Source: Ornithinibacillus contaminans
Lineage (GTDB): Bacteria; Bacillota; Bacilli; Bacillales; Amphibacillaceae
Reading direction: 5' to 3'
DNA: 64,000 nt
Assembly (NCBI RefSeq): GCF_001038425.2
Contig: NZ_LDPV02000052.1
Location: 1-64,000 of the forward strand
Position 1 is the first letter of the stretch, and every line of letters starts with the position of its first letter. Positions 23,946 to 31,993 of the stretch are shown one piece after another. The notes beneath the pieces are model-generated. The model did not search any database, was not told the DNA's origin, and worked only from the letters and a program-made list of their open reading frames with translations. Both the position numbers and the translations under genes were made by a program.

Positions 23946-23990
23946 AAGAAGTAATTTGTCACCATATATGGAGATTGATTACTTCTTTTC
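23946..23990 (+). terminator. Rho-independent terminator
   Basis: AAGAAGTAAT (23946-23955) pairs with ATTACTTCTT (23978-23987) followed by T. It ends the TetR gene. Confidence 0.75.
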
Positions 23991-24119
23991 TGTTTAACGT
24001 TTATATACTACTAATGAAAATTAATAAAAAAGACACAAGAGAAACAGCTATCATTTGTGATAGAATTAGAGAATGTGTTGAAGGAATCATACAGATTACA
24101 ACTTAGGAGCATAAGAACA

Positions 24120-25307
24120 TTGAACAAAAAAGACATCGCAAATTTTCGCAAACAATTTAAAGTAAATAACGATCTATTAAAGATACATGAAATTTTTTAT
24201 GTGTATATTATGAAAGAATCAAGTGATATTTATCATCATCAAAGCTTCCCATTTGAGATGCTTGAACAAGAACAAAAAGAATTATTTATCGATAACTTTA
24301 AAAAAGTACTATCTGGACAATTAGACGAAAAGCTATTCGAGTTAAAATTCCAGCGAGATGTACCAGAGAGTAGTCAGTTAATTCTCCATCAAGGACTTTT
24401 AAGTCAGGATACGGAAGCATGGAAGTCACATATGCTTCTGCTTGTTGAAAAGATGCTGAAGGACAAGCAATATGAGATGGATCTTGTAGTTACCTTTATT
24501 CGTGGGGAATATAGGAAACCGATGAAGAAGAGTGATGAGTCAGAGGAAAGTTCACGAGATACAGTTTATTCCAACCCGTTTATTTTATGTAGTATGAATA
24601 AAACTCTCGATCCGAAGAAAGAATTACTGTTTGATTACGTCGAGAAGGAATTCAAATACAATATTGTCGTGGATCCAATTATTAATTTGAAGGCACCAAT
24701 TTCGGGATTTCTTTTCCCATGCTTCGGAGACGGTGGGGCAGATGTTAATCATGTCCTCTATTCGGCCGGTAAGAAATATGAACTCGATTATCATGTTATT
24801 GAAGAAGTGTTGAATGCCGAGGAAACGATGACGGCAGAAGATGATAAAATTGTATTTGAGGAAATTGTTAAGAAAGTAACTGGTGATCAACTTAATACAT
24901 CTACACTTTCGAATGTTTATGATGAAATTCATCGTGTTATTGAAGAAAATGAAGAGGAAGAAGTGCCTCGATTAGATTATAAGGACGTTGAAAATGTTTT
25001 GCGTGTTAGTGGTGTTAAGGATGTTGATACTGAAAAGGTTGAAACAGCGTTTAAGACCGTGATTGATGATGAAAAATACGAGTTTAAGGCGAGCAGTATT
25101 GTACCGAAATATTCGTCGAAATCAATCAAGATTAAGACGAAGGTTGCAGATATTGCCGTTAGCCCACAGGATCTTCGTTACGTGCGACAAGTTCATTTTG
25201 ACGGCAAACTTTGTCTGATGATTGAAGTAGAGGAAAATCCATTAATAGAAGGCTTTCAAATGATCCCAGAGGTATTGTTTAATAAAGTAGAAGATAAACA
25301 GGAATAA
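24120..25307 (+). CDS. DUF4317 family protein
   Basis: A cytoplasmic protein of the uncharacterised DUF4317 family, common in Firmicutes. I place the start at TTG 24120 (NKKDIANFRKQFKVNNDLLKI), because family members begin with this block and TTAGGAG lies about ten bases upstream. A longer frame opens at 24057. The length is 395 residues. It is rich in Asp, Glu and Lys with no membrane segment. The conserved IHEIFYVYIMKESSDIYHHQS and FLFPCFGDGGADVNHVLYS blocks are visible. It stands alone and ends at a strong terminator. No function is known. Confidence 0.85.
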   Translation: MNKKDIANFRKQFKVNNDLLKIHEIFYVYIMKESSDIYHHQSFPFEMLEQEQKELFIDNFKKVLSGQLDEKLFELKFQRDVPESSQLILHQGLLSQDTEAWKSHMLLLVEKMLKDKQYEMDLVVTFIRGEYRKPMKKSDESEESSRDTVYSNPFILCSMNKTLDPKKELLFDYVEKEFKYNIVVDPIINLKAPISGFLFPCFGDGGADVNHVLYSAGKKYELDYHVIEEVLNAEETMTAEDDKIVFEEIVKKVTGDQLNTSTLSNVYDEIHRVIEENEEEEVPRLDYKDVENVLRVSGVKDVDTEKVETAFKTVIDDEKYEFKASSIVPKYSSKSIKIKTKVADIAVSPQDLRYVRQVHFDGKLCLMIEVEENPLIEGFQMIPEVLFNKVEDKQE

Positions 25308-25316
25308 TTGAATTGG

Positions 25317-25363
25317 AAAAACGTCTGTTACTATTACTTCCAAGAATAGTAACAGACGTTTTT
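25317..25363 (+). terminator. Strong Rho-independent terminator
   Basis: A perfect 19-bp stem: AAAAACGTCTGTTACTATT (25317-25335) with its complement at 25345-25363, ending in five T. Confidence 0.92.
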
Positions 25364-25443
25364 AGGTTGTTCAGATGACAATAACCTAGTATATCGAGTA
25401 ACCTCATTAACTTTACAATTTAAATAATAAAATGCACAAAACT

Positions 25444-25478
25444 TTAAAGAAAATATATACAAATCATATTTTCTTTAA
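25444..25478. promoter_or_regulatory. 13-bp-arm inverted repeat, likely operator
   Basis: TTAAAGAAAATAT (25444-25456) and ATATTTTCTTTAA (25466-25478) are perfect complementary arms around a nine-base spacer. It ends five bases before the -35 of the following promoter. There is no T run and no gene before it needs a terminator. The HTH protein of the downstream pair is the natural candidate ligand. Confidence 0.6.
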
Positions 25479-25483
25479 TAAAA

Positions 25484-25512
25484 TTGAATTAAACATTATG
25501 ATTTAGTATAAA
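25484..25512 (+). promoter_or_regulatory. sigma-A promoter of the two-gene HTH-ImmA/IrrE module
   Basis: TTGAAT (25484-25489) and TATAAA (25507-25512) are spaced exactly 17 bases. The first gene's ATG follows 13 bases after the -10, so the leader would be only a few bases long, or translation starts at the TTG two codons later. Confidence 0.6.
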
Positions 25513-25524
25513 GTAAAGGGGTAG

Positions 25525-26292
25525 ATGATATTGAAGGAATTTAAATTAGCAACTGAGTTAAGTCAGAAGATAGTTGATGGTTTAATGGAAGGATATCGTG
25601 AATACCTTGAGGTAAGAAGAGAAAAATCTAGGAGTATGAAAGTAAGTGGTGCATACGCATGGGTAAAGGGAAACCATATAGATGATCAAGTAGCTACTGC
25701 TTGTGAAGAATATGGTGTAGAGAGTAAACTAGCTAAAGCGGGATTAACATGGCAGTATCTTCAATTTCAACATCAAGATGAAAAGATACTATTTATTGTA
25801 AAGAACGCTAGATATTTTAATAGGGAACAAGTTAGTAGAGGAAAGGATGCTACAGGTAACTTAAATAATACTAAAATGCTGTACATGGAAGAATTAATAA
25901 AAATCAATTCATCGATTGATTTTCTTAACATTAATACCGTAGAAACAAATGATTCAATTCAATTACAATTATTTGAAGAAAGCTTTCTTAGTGATGAAGA
26001 TAATTTTGAAATTGGTAAAATTGAACCTAACTTTGATCGATTTTATATCGTTACATATGAGATTGATGAGAATCAGTTAATTTCTAAAATATCTTTGTTT
26101 ATGCCAAATCCGATTGATAATAGGGCATATCTAATTGATGATTTAACTCAATATATTAACCCAACAAATAGTGTCTTTATCGATGAAGAACTAAAAGAAG
26201 TACTTTCTACAAGTGCTGAAGTTATAAATAATTATGACGCGTTTAAATTTGATATTGGTATTAGTCAAGAATCTAGGGAAAAAGAGAGTTAA
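25525..26292 (+). CDS. Unknown protein, first gene of an HTH-ImmA/IrrE module
   Basis: I do not recognise it with certainty; it resembles uncharacterised proteins (possibly DUF5986-like) found beside ImmA/IrrE genes. It has 255 residues, is soluble, and has no membrane segment. The N-terminal half is basic and aromatic (EYLEVRREKSRSMKVSGAYAW, LTWQYLQFQ), the C-terminal half acidic. It could be a nucleic-acid-binding or toxin-like protein, but no catalytic motif is clear. AAAGGGG precedes the start; ATG 25525 and TTG 25531 are both possible. The partner gene follows after 22 bases. The pair is AT-rich compared with its neighbours, suggesting acquisition. Confidence 0.6.
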   Translation: MILKEFKLATELSQKIVDGLMEGYREYLEVRREKSRSMKVSGAYAWVKGNHIDDQVATACEEYGVESKLAKAGLTWQYLQFQHQDEKILFIVKNARYFNREQVSRGKDATGNLNNTKMLYMEELIKINSSIDFLNINTVETNDSIQLQLFEESFLSDEDNFEIGKIEPNFDRFYIVTYEIDENQLISKISLFMPNPIDNRAYLIDDLTQYINPTNSVFIDEELKEVLSTSAEVINNYDAFKFDIGISQESREKES

Positions 26293-26314
26293 TTAAAACA
26301 GGGAGGTATAGCCT

Positions 26315-27505
26315 GTGTTTATAGGCAAAAATTTGACCAACATCAGAATACTAAATGGATTAAGCAGAAAACAGTTGGCAGATAAAATAGGTGTTACGGA
26401 GCAGGCTATTTGGCAATACGAAAACGGATATGTATCTCCTAAATTACAAGTTGTAAATCAATTAAAAGCAATGTTTCATGTAAAATCCAGTTATTTTTAT
26501 CATCACGACATTTTACATTTTTATGATATGGATAATATCCACATAGAAAATATAGCATATCGTTCGGAAACCATTAATTCACTGCATAAATCCTTGAGTG
26601 AATCAATACATGTCAAATTTATTGATGCTTTTTTAAAGAAAATTGAGGCCCGAATTAGTTATCCACATAATTTACTTTTAGAAATTAGAAATGATGCAGT
26701 TAAGTTTTTAGAAACAAATTTTGAACTGGAAAGAAATTGTCAAATCAAACATATTGCTAAATTAGCTCGAAAAAAAATAGGTTTAAAGGAGAACACAAAT
26801 CAAGACTTCCTATTTTTATTAGAAAAAGCAGGAGCCTTTGTTTTTGAAAAGGAAATCGGCGAATCAATTGATGCTTACAGTGTATGGAGTGAGGATAATA
26901 GAGCTTATATTATACTTGGATCTATTAAAAAATCCGCAGTTAGAAGAAATTTTGATTTAGCACATGAACTCGGGCACTTACTTATCCATTATAAAGTTGA
27001 ATTCTCTGTGCAAGACAAGAAAGATTATCGCGTCTTAGAGGATGAAGCAAACTATTTTGCATCGGAATTTCTTTTACCAGAGGAAGAGTTTATTAAAGAC
27101 TTTAAATATATAGAGAAAAAGTCGAACCCAGATGCTTATATTGATGTAAAACAAAAATGGTTAGTATCATTACAAGCGATTGCAATACGGGCATTTAAAT
27201 TAGGGTTAATTGATTATCAACAGTATCGATACTTCTATATGGTAGTAAACAAAAAAGGGTATAAAACTAGTGAACCATTAGATCCAACGCTAGCAATACA
27301 GCATCCTTTTAAAGTAAAAAGTATATTACAATTACTTTTCGATAATGGTTTTTACTCAGTAACCGGATTAATGGATGAAATGAGAATAGACCAATCCTTT
27401 CTCTCAATTTTAACAGGGTTGGATGAAGATTTTTTTATTCTGAATAGAAATAAGGAAGAGAAAAGATTTAGTGTAAATGAATTAAACGTCAAAACGAATT
27501 TTTAA
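26315..27505 (+). CDS. XRE-type HTH protein with ImmA/IrrE metallopeptidase domain
   Basis: A 396-residue fusion. An XRE helix-turn-helix occupies residues 7-60 (LSRKQLADKIGVTEQAIWQYENG). A linker region follows. The zinc peptidase domain is centred on H217-E218-L-G-H221, with a downstream acidic ligand in DEANYFASEFLLPE around 243-252. ImmA-type proteases are known to cleave phage or ICE repressors, and HTH-ImmA fusions act as regulators or antitoxins. The start is GTG 26315 after a perfect GGAGGT. It is co-transcribed with the unknown protein before it, and a strong inverted repeat precedes the operon. Whether it cleaves a partner is not known. Confidence 0.85.
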   Translation: MFIGKNLTNIRILNGLSRKQLADKIGVTEQAIWQYENGYVSPKLQVVNQLKAMFHVKSSYFYHHDILHFYDMDNIHIENIAYRSETINSLHKSLSESIHVKFIDAFLKKIEARISYPHNLLLEIRNDAVKFLETNFELERNCQIKHIAKLARKKIGLKENTNQDFLFLLEKAGAFVFEKEIGESIDAYSVWSEDNRAYIILGSIKKSAVRRNFDLAHELGHLLIHYKVEFSVQDKKDYRVLEDEANYFASEFLLPEEEFIKDFKYIEKKSNPDAYIDVKQKWLVSLQAIAIRAFKLGLIDYQQYRYFYMVVNKKGYKTSEPLDPTLAIQHPFKVKSILQLLFDNGFYSVTGLMDEMRIDQSFLSILTGLDEDFFILNRNKEEKRFSVNELNVKTNF

Positions 27506-27517
27506 GTCTCTTTATAC

Positions 27518-27561
27518 AAAAAAGTAATCGTCACCCTTATCTAGGTGCGATTACTTTTTTT
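27518..27561. terminator. Bidirectional terminator between the ImmA module and cyd genes
   Basis: AAAAAAGTAATCG (27518-27530) pairs with CGATTACTTTTTT (27548-27560), with an inner CACC/GGTG stem. Both flanks are A/T runs. The end overlaps the stop codon of the small cydS gene. Confidence 0.88.
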
Positions 27562-27667
27562 ACTCTTCTTCACTAACCACGCCATCCTTCAAGACCGCCC
27601 AGAATGAAACTGCAATCGCTGCTATAATGACAAGAAATGGCGCTATAAATAGTAAAAAACTATCCAC
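27560..27667 (-). CDS. cydS: CydS-like small subunit of bd-type quinol oxidase
   Basis: A 35-residue single-helix protein beginning MDSFLLFIAPFLVI and ending in a short charged tail, WAVLKDGVVSEEE. The pattern, with a hydrophobic helix followed by FW-x-x-LKD, resembles CydS (CbdX) of the Geobacillus bd oxidase. The start is GTG 27667, with GAGGTG six bases upstream; an earlier GTG at 27676 is possible. It lies ten bases after cydB. It would stabilise the heme subunit in the membrane. It is too short for most automated gene callers. Confidence 0.78.
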   Translation of the reverse strand: MDSFLLFIAPFLVIIAAIAVSFWAVLKDGVVSEEE

Positions 27668-27677
27668 TCTACTCACC

Positions 27678-28709
27678 TCAATGTTCCTGCTTTGATTTTC
27701 CACTGACATAATCCTTATTGAATAAAAACAACTTTAGCAACAAATAAAGGGATGGAATAAGTAGTGCTAGTCCTGCAAGAAATACGACTATCAGAGCAAT
27801 GGCCATGGCTTCGTTTGTAAAACCATCATAAAGTGTAAGGTAAGGATATAGTAAATAAGGGTAATGGGAAATTCCATACCCATAAAAGGCTAAAGTAAAC
27901 TGCCCCACTAGAAGCCAAAAAGCAGTTCCGTAATTTTTTCGTTTCCAAATAAGCCAAACTGTACCGATAAAAAGTAAGAATGAGAGGGCAAACATCCACC
28001 ATAGGTTCAAGAGCCGCTCGTAATGCTCAGGGTTGTGGTAACGTAGTTCATAAATGATACCACCTGCCGTAATAATTGTCGGGAGTGCCCAAATGAGAGC
28101 ATATCTTCTAAGCAGATTGGTCGCAGCGGTATCATTTGCTTGATCTGCATACCAGGTTAGAAATACTGCTGATATGTATAATAATGCCGATACACTTAAC
28201 ACGACAATGCTCCAGGTTAAGGGACTTGTAAATAATGTCCAATATTCCAAATTAGGAGTTCCATCCTCCATCACGATGAAACCACCCTCCGATATGGTTA
28301 ACACAATTGATAATGCAGCAGGAAGAAGTAATCCTGCCACTCCATACATAAAAGCATACCCTTTGTGTGACGGATTTCCGTATGTTTCAAATGCATAGTA
28401 TGAGCCGCGGATAGCTAGGAGAATAATGGCTATACTTACCGGAACCAGTAAAGTTGTCCCATAATAAAAGGCTGTTTTCGGGAAAAATCCAACCATCCCT
28501 ACAAAAAAGAACACAAGAAAAACATTCGTTACCTCCCAAACGGGGGATAAATAACGCTGAATAATAGTTGTTAGGATATGGTGTTGGTTCGTAAATTCAC
28601 TATAAGCATGGAAAAAACCTGCCCCAAAGTCAATCGAAGCAATTAATACATAGCCAAATAGAAATGTCCATAGAACGCCAATCCCGATGATTTCTAAATC
28701 TAGACTCAT
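27678..28709 (-). CDS. cydB: Cytochrome bd-type quinol oxidase subunit II
   Basis: The second subunit of the bd-type terminal oxidase, which reduces oxygen with quinol electrons at the membrane. It has 343 residues and about eight or nine helices. The family blocks IDFGAGFFHAYS, SPVWEVTNVFLVFFFVGMVGFFP and RGSYYAFETYG are present. It overlaps cydA by ATGA. The style matches the YthB/CbdB branch of Bacilli rather than the cydABCD operon; no cydCD transporter genes follow. Confidence 0.9.
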   Translation of the reverse strand: MSLDLEIIGIGVLWTFLFGYVLIASIDFGAGFFHAYSEFTNQHHILTTIIQRYLSPVWEVTNVFLVFFFVGMVGFFPKTAFYYGTTLLVPVSIAIILLAIRGSYYAFETYGNPSHKGYAFMYGVAGLLLPAALSIVLTISEGGFIVMEDGTPNLEYWTLFTSPLTWSIVVLSVSALLYISAVFLTWYADQANDTAATNLLRRYALIWALPTIITAGGIIYELRYHNPEHYERLLNLWWMFALSFLLFIGTVWLIWKRKNYGTAFWLLVGQFTLAFYGYGISHYPYLLYPYLTLYDGFTNEAMAIALIVVFLAGLALLIPSLYLLLKLFLFNKDYVSGKSKQEH

Positions 28710-30046
28710 AGCTTCACCTCTCCTTCGCGATCCTCCAGTTCCTTCTCTACAGGATTTTTACGGAACATTCTTGTCAAAATTACGATCGAACCAATTCCGA
28801 GTATGATGTACAGAACGCAGAATAACAAAAGCATTAAGTCTACTTGATTACTTGTAGTTGCACCTTCTTCGGTCCGCATAATCCCACGGAGAATCCATGG
28901 CTGTCTACCCACTTCAGCAAGCCACCAGCCTGCTTCCATCGCAACAACAGAGAGTGGACCACCGAGTACAAGTAATCGGTGAAACCATTTGGAATCCACA
29001 ATACTCCACTTGAAGATTCGCCCGACAACAAATACAAGCGATACGGCGATCATCAGCATTCCAATCGATACCATAACATCAAATAAATAGTGGATATATA
29101 ATGGTGGAGTTTCTTCCTTTAAAAATTGGTCCAATCCTATCACTTCAGCAAAGGGGGATCCATGTGCAAGAATGCTTAATGCATAAGGGATTTTTATTGC
29201 ATAATCTACCTCACCATTGGAATCTAGTGTACCGAATAAAATAAGTGGTGCCCCTTCCTCTGTTTCAAAGTGCCACTCGGCTGCGGCGAGTTTTTCTGGC
29301 TGATATTCAGCCAAATATTTACCAGATAAGTCTCCAACAATAAGTGACGTTAACGAAAAAATCAGCCCGACCTTCATCGTAAGAAAGAGTGCTTTTTTAT
29401 GATAAATATGATTGGAACCCTTTACTAATCGGAATGCGGCGATGGATGCAAGGACAAAAGCAGAGGTCATATACGCTGTACCTACGACATGGGCTACCTT
29501 TGTCGGCATTGCTGGGTTAAACATTGCTTTTAGTGGATTGACATTGACAAGTTCTCCATTTGCAATGTCAAACCCTTGCGGAGCATTCATAAACGCATTC
29601 ACGATAGTAATAAATACCGCTGAGAAGGATGCGCCAATCGCAACAGGAATTAGTAATAGTAAATGCTTTTGCTGATTTTCAAACCGATCCCATGTATACA
29701 AATAAATTCCAAGGAAAATCGCTTCAAAAAAGAAAGCGAATGTTTCCATGAATAGTGGTAGCGAAATGACATTACCTGCTAGCTCCATAAAATTTGGCCA
29801 GAGTAATGTAAGCTGAAGGCCAATTGCAGTTCCAGTTACAACACCAATAGCAACCGTAATGACAAACCCACGTGTCCACCTTCTAGCTAGTAATATGTAA
29901 TGCTCATCCTTTTTCTTAATTCCCACCCAATGGGCGAGCATAATCATCAGCGGTACGCCAACTCCAAGTGTTGCGTAGATAATGTGGAAGGATAATGTAA
30001 GCTCGGTTAAAATTCTGCTGTAGTGAACGGCACTTTCGTTTATCAT
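28706..30046 (-). CDS. cydA: Cytochrome bd-type quinol oxidase subunit I
   Basis: The heme-bearing subunit, 446 residues with about nine helices. The axial His lies in LSFHIIYATLGVG, and the conserved GRQPW motif reads AEVGRQPWILRG. The Q-loop between helices six and seven is short, as in Gram-positive enzymes, and contains EYQPEKLAAAEWHFET. It matches the YthA/CbdA branch. GGGGGG lies six bases before the ATG. The oxidase would supply low-proton-yield respiration under low oxygen or stress. A small membrane-protein gene precedes it in the same operon. Confidence 0.92.
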   Translation of the reverse strand: MINESAVHYSRILTELTLSFHIIYATLGVGVPLMIMLAHWVGIKKKDEHYILLARRWTRGFVITVAIGVVTGTAIGLQLTLLWPNFMELAGNVISLPLFMETFAFFFEAIFLGIYLYTWDRFENQQKHLLLLIPVAIGASFSAVFITIVNAFMNAPQGFDIANGELVNVNPLKAMFNPAMPTKVAHVVGTAYMTSAFVLASIAAFRLVKGSNHIYHKKALFLTMKVGLIFSLTSLIVGDLSGKYLAEYQPEKLAAAEWHFETEEGAPLILFGTLDSNGEVDYAIKIPYALSILAHGSPFAEVIGLDQFLKEETPPLYIHYLFDVMVSIGMLMIAVSLVFVVGRIFKWSIVDSKWFHRLLVLGGPLSVVAMEAGWWLAEVGRQPWILRGIMRTEEGATTSNQVDLMLLLFCVLYIILGIGSIVILTRMFRKNPVEKELEDREGEVKL

Positions 30047-30056
30047 GTTGCCCCCC

Positions 30057-30182
30057 TTATCCGCTCACTAATCTACCAATGATAGATAAAAGCATGATGG
30101 CAGCAACACCAAGGGTGAGCCATAATAACTTTTTTTCATGAATTTTGTACATTGGTTTTTCGGCGTGGTTTTGTTGGTTCAT
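30057..30182 (-). CDS. Small membrane protein leading the cyd operon
   Basis: A 41-residue frame: a hydrophilic start (MNQQNHAEKPMYKIHEKK) then one membrane helix (LLWLTLGVAAIMLLSIIG). It ends 11 bases before cydA and shares its direction. ACGAGG precedes the ATG, although the spacing is short. Position suggests a further small subunit or assembly factor of the oxidase. I do not recognise the family. Confidence 0.6.
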   Translation of the reverse strand: MNQQNHAEKPMYKIHEKKLLWLTLGVAAIMLLSIIGRLVSG

Positions 30183-30337
30183 AGTCCTCGTATCTCGTTT
30201 CACTTATATCATCCCTAATCTGTAATGTCTTTATTATTCGTAGAAGTGTGGTGTAATATGCATAGGGGAGAAGTCGATTACCTTTCAAATTTCTAATAAT
30301 CATACTATGATAGTTTAGACAGAAAGTAGGGGAAAAG

Positions 30338-30982
30338 ATGGTACGTATCATTCGATGGTCCATGTATATTTGTGGGTTAATCTTCTTTAGCTATGGGATT
30401 ACAATTGCACTGAAAATGCAGCATTTAGGGATACACCCGTGGGATGTTTTGAATGTGGCGTTATATGACAAATTAGGTTTGTCTATTGGGTCTTGGGCAA
30501 TTATTATTTCGATACTTTTAATTATTGTTTCCTGGATCTTAGACAAAAGCTATATCAAACTGGGTACCTTTTTGAATGCAATTCTTGTTGGCGTGTTCGT
30601 CGATTTCTTTTTGTGGATGGATGTACTGCCAACAGCAAGTCATACGTGGACTGACATTCTAGTGATGATCGTTGCGATCATTCTAATGGGATTTGGTGGA
30701 GGATTATATAATGCAGCTGAGATAGGATCGGGTCCGAGGGATGGATTCATGTTATCCATTTCAGATAAAACGGGTATTTCCATAGGTCGAATACGGATTA
30801 TAGTAGAGACGGTAGTCCTATTGATAGGTCTGGCTTTAGGTGGTCCCGTATTTGTTGTTACATTTATTTTCACGTTTATTCAGAGCCCGGTATTTGCTTT
30901 TACCTTTGTAAAATTTAAGCGAGTTAAATCCTTGCTAGAGCAACAATACCAGCAAAAGCAACCATCAAAAACAAGTGCATAG
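30338..30982 (+). CDS. YczE/YitT-family integral membrane protein
   Basis: A 214-residue membrane protein with about five helices. The signature GSGPRDGFMLSISDKTG and the N-terminal GITIALKMQHLGIHPWDVLNVAL block place it with B. subtilis YczE. The family's role is not settled; YczE has been linked to lipopeptide production, and others to transport. It is divergent from the cyd operon and has GGGG before the ATG. The C-terminal tail is Gln-rich and cytoplasmic. Confidence 0.8.
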   Translation: MVRIIRWSMYICGLIFFSYGITIALKMQHLGIHPWDVLNVALYDKLGLSIGSWAIIISILLIIVSWILDKSYIKLGTFLNAILVGVFVDFFLWMDVLPTASHTWTDILVMIVAIILMGFGGGLYNAAEIGSGPRDGFMLSISDKTGISIGRIRIIVETVVLLIGLALGGPVFVVTFIFTFIQSPVFAFTFVKFKRVKSLLEQQYQQKQPSKTSA

Positions 30983-31000
30983 CTTGTAACAACAGTGAAA

Positions 31001-31041
31001 GGGCAGGGGAACTTGTAAGTGTTCCCTTGCCCTCATTTATT
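31001..31041. terminator. Bidirectional terminator
   Basis: GGGCAGGGGAAC (31001-31012) pairs with GTTCCCTTGCCC (31021-31032) with one mismatch. It lies between the convergent YczE-like and aldo/keto reductase genes. Confidence 0.75.
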
Positions 31042-31071
31042 AGTACGTTGCCCGAAATTTCTAGTTTACAA

Positions 31072-31914
31072 TTAAAACTCCTCATATTCAGCAGGATTCT
31101 GATTCCACATTCTGCCATCAATTCGAGAAAGTGCCCCAATGGTTTTCATATCGTCATCATCTAATGAAAAGTCGAATATCGAAATGTTTTCTAGCTGTCT
31201 TACAGGGGAAGCAGATTTTGGTATTGCCACTGCTCCTAGTTGGTAATGCCAGCGTAAGACAATTTGTGAGATACTCTTTTCGTGTTTAGCTGCAATGCTT
31301 TTTAGTGTATCGTTTTCGAAAACATCCTTCGCCCTTGCTAAGGGACTCCAAGATTCGGTTACAATTCCGTGTTCTTCGTGCCATTTTCGTTGAGTAGCTT
31401 GATTGAAAAATGGATGGAGCTCAATTTGGTTCATACTTGGTAAGACACCTGTTTCTTCCTGAAGGCGCTGTAAGTGTTCAGGCAAGAAATTACAAACACC
31501 AATAGAGCGGATTAACCCCCATTTTTTCGCATCAATTAAGGCTTGCCATGCTTCCACATAGTGATCCCGTTTTGGATTTGGCCAATGGATTAGATAAATA
31601 TCATAATAGTCAAGATTGGCGCGATATAGCGATTCTTGTATGGTAATGACAGCATCTTCATATGTATGATAGCGTCCTGGTAGCTTCGATGTAATACGAA
31701 GGTCCTCTCTTCGGATCGATGTACGGCGGATGGCTTCCCCAATTGTTCCTTCATTTTCGTAATTATAAGCGGAATCGAGCAAACGGTAGCCTTTGTTAAT
31801 AGCACTTTCAATAGCAGAAGCTCCTTCATTTCCTTTTAGCTTATAGGTACCATAGCCAACAGCAGGGATACGCATGCCGTCATTTAGCGTTATTTCTGGT
31901 ATTTGGTGGGTCAT
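31072..31914 (-). CDS. Aldo/keto reductase
   Basis: An NADPH-dependent reductase of aldehydes and ketones, 280 residues, AKR5-like. The catalytic tetrad is D47 and Y52 (LLDSAYNYENE), K77 (ITSKLPG) and H110 (YLIHWP). The cofactor loop IPKSASPVRQLENI is present near the C-terminus. GAGGAG precedes the ATG. It is a single gene on the minus strand. Bacillus relatives act on methylglyoxal and similar carbonyls, so a detoxifying role is likely but not shown. Confidence 0.92.
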   Translation of the reverse strand: MTHQIPEITLNDGMRIPAVGYGTYKLKGNEGASAIESAINKGYRLLDSAYNYENEGTIGEAIRRTSIRREDLRITSKLPGRYHTYEDAVITIQESLYRANLDYYDIYLIHWPNPKRDHYVEAWQALIDAKKWGLIRSIGVCNFLPEHLQRLQEETGVLPSMNQIELHPFFNQATQRKWHEEHGIVTESWSPLARAKDVFENDTLKSIAAKHEKSISQIVLRWHYQLGAVAIPKSASPVRQLENISIFDFSLDDDDMKTIGALSRIDGRMWNQNPAEYEEF

Positions 31915-31993
31915 TCTACTTCACTCCTCTTCAACTATTTATAACAATAAGTTTATCATATGGAGCATTTTTTTTACGAAAATGAGCTTTTAA

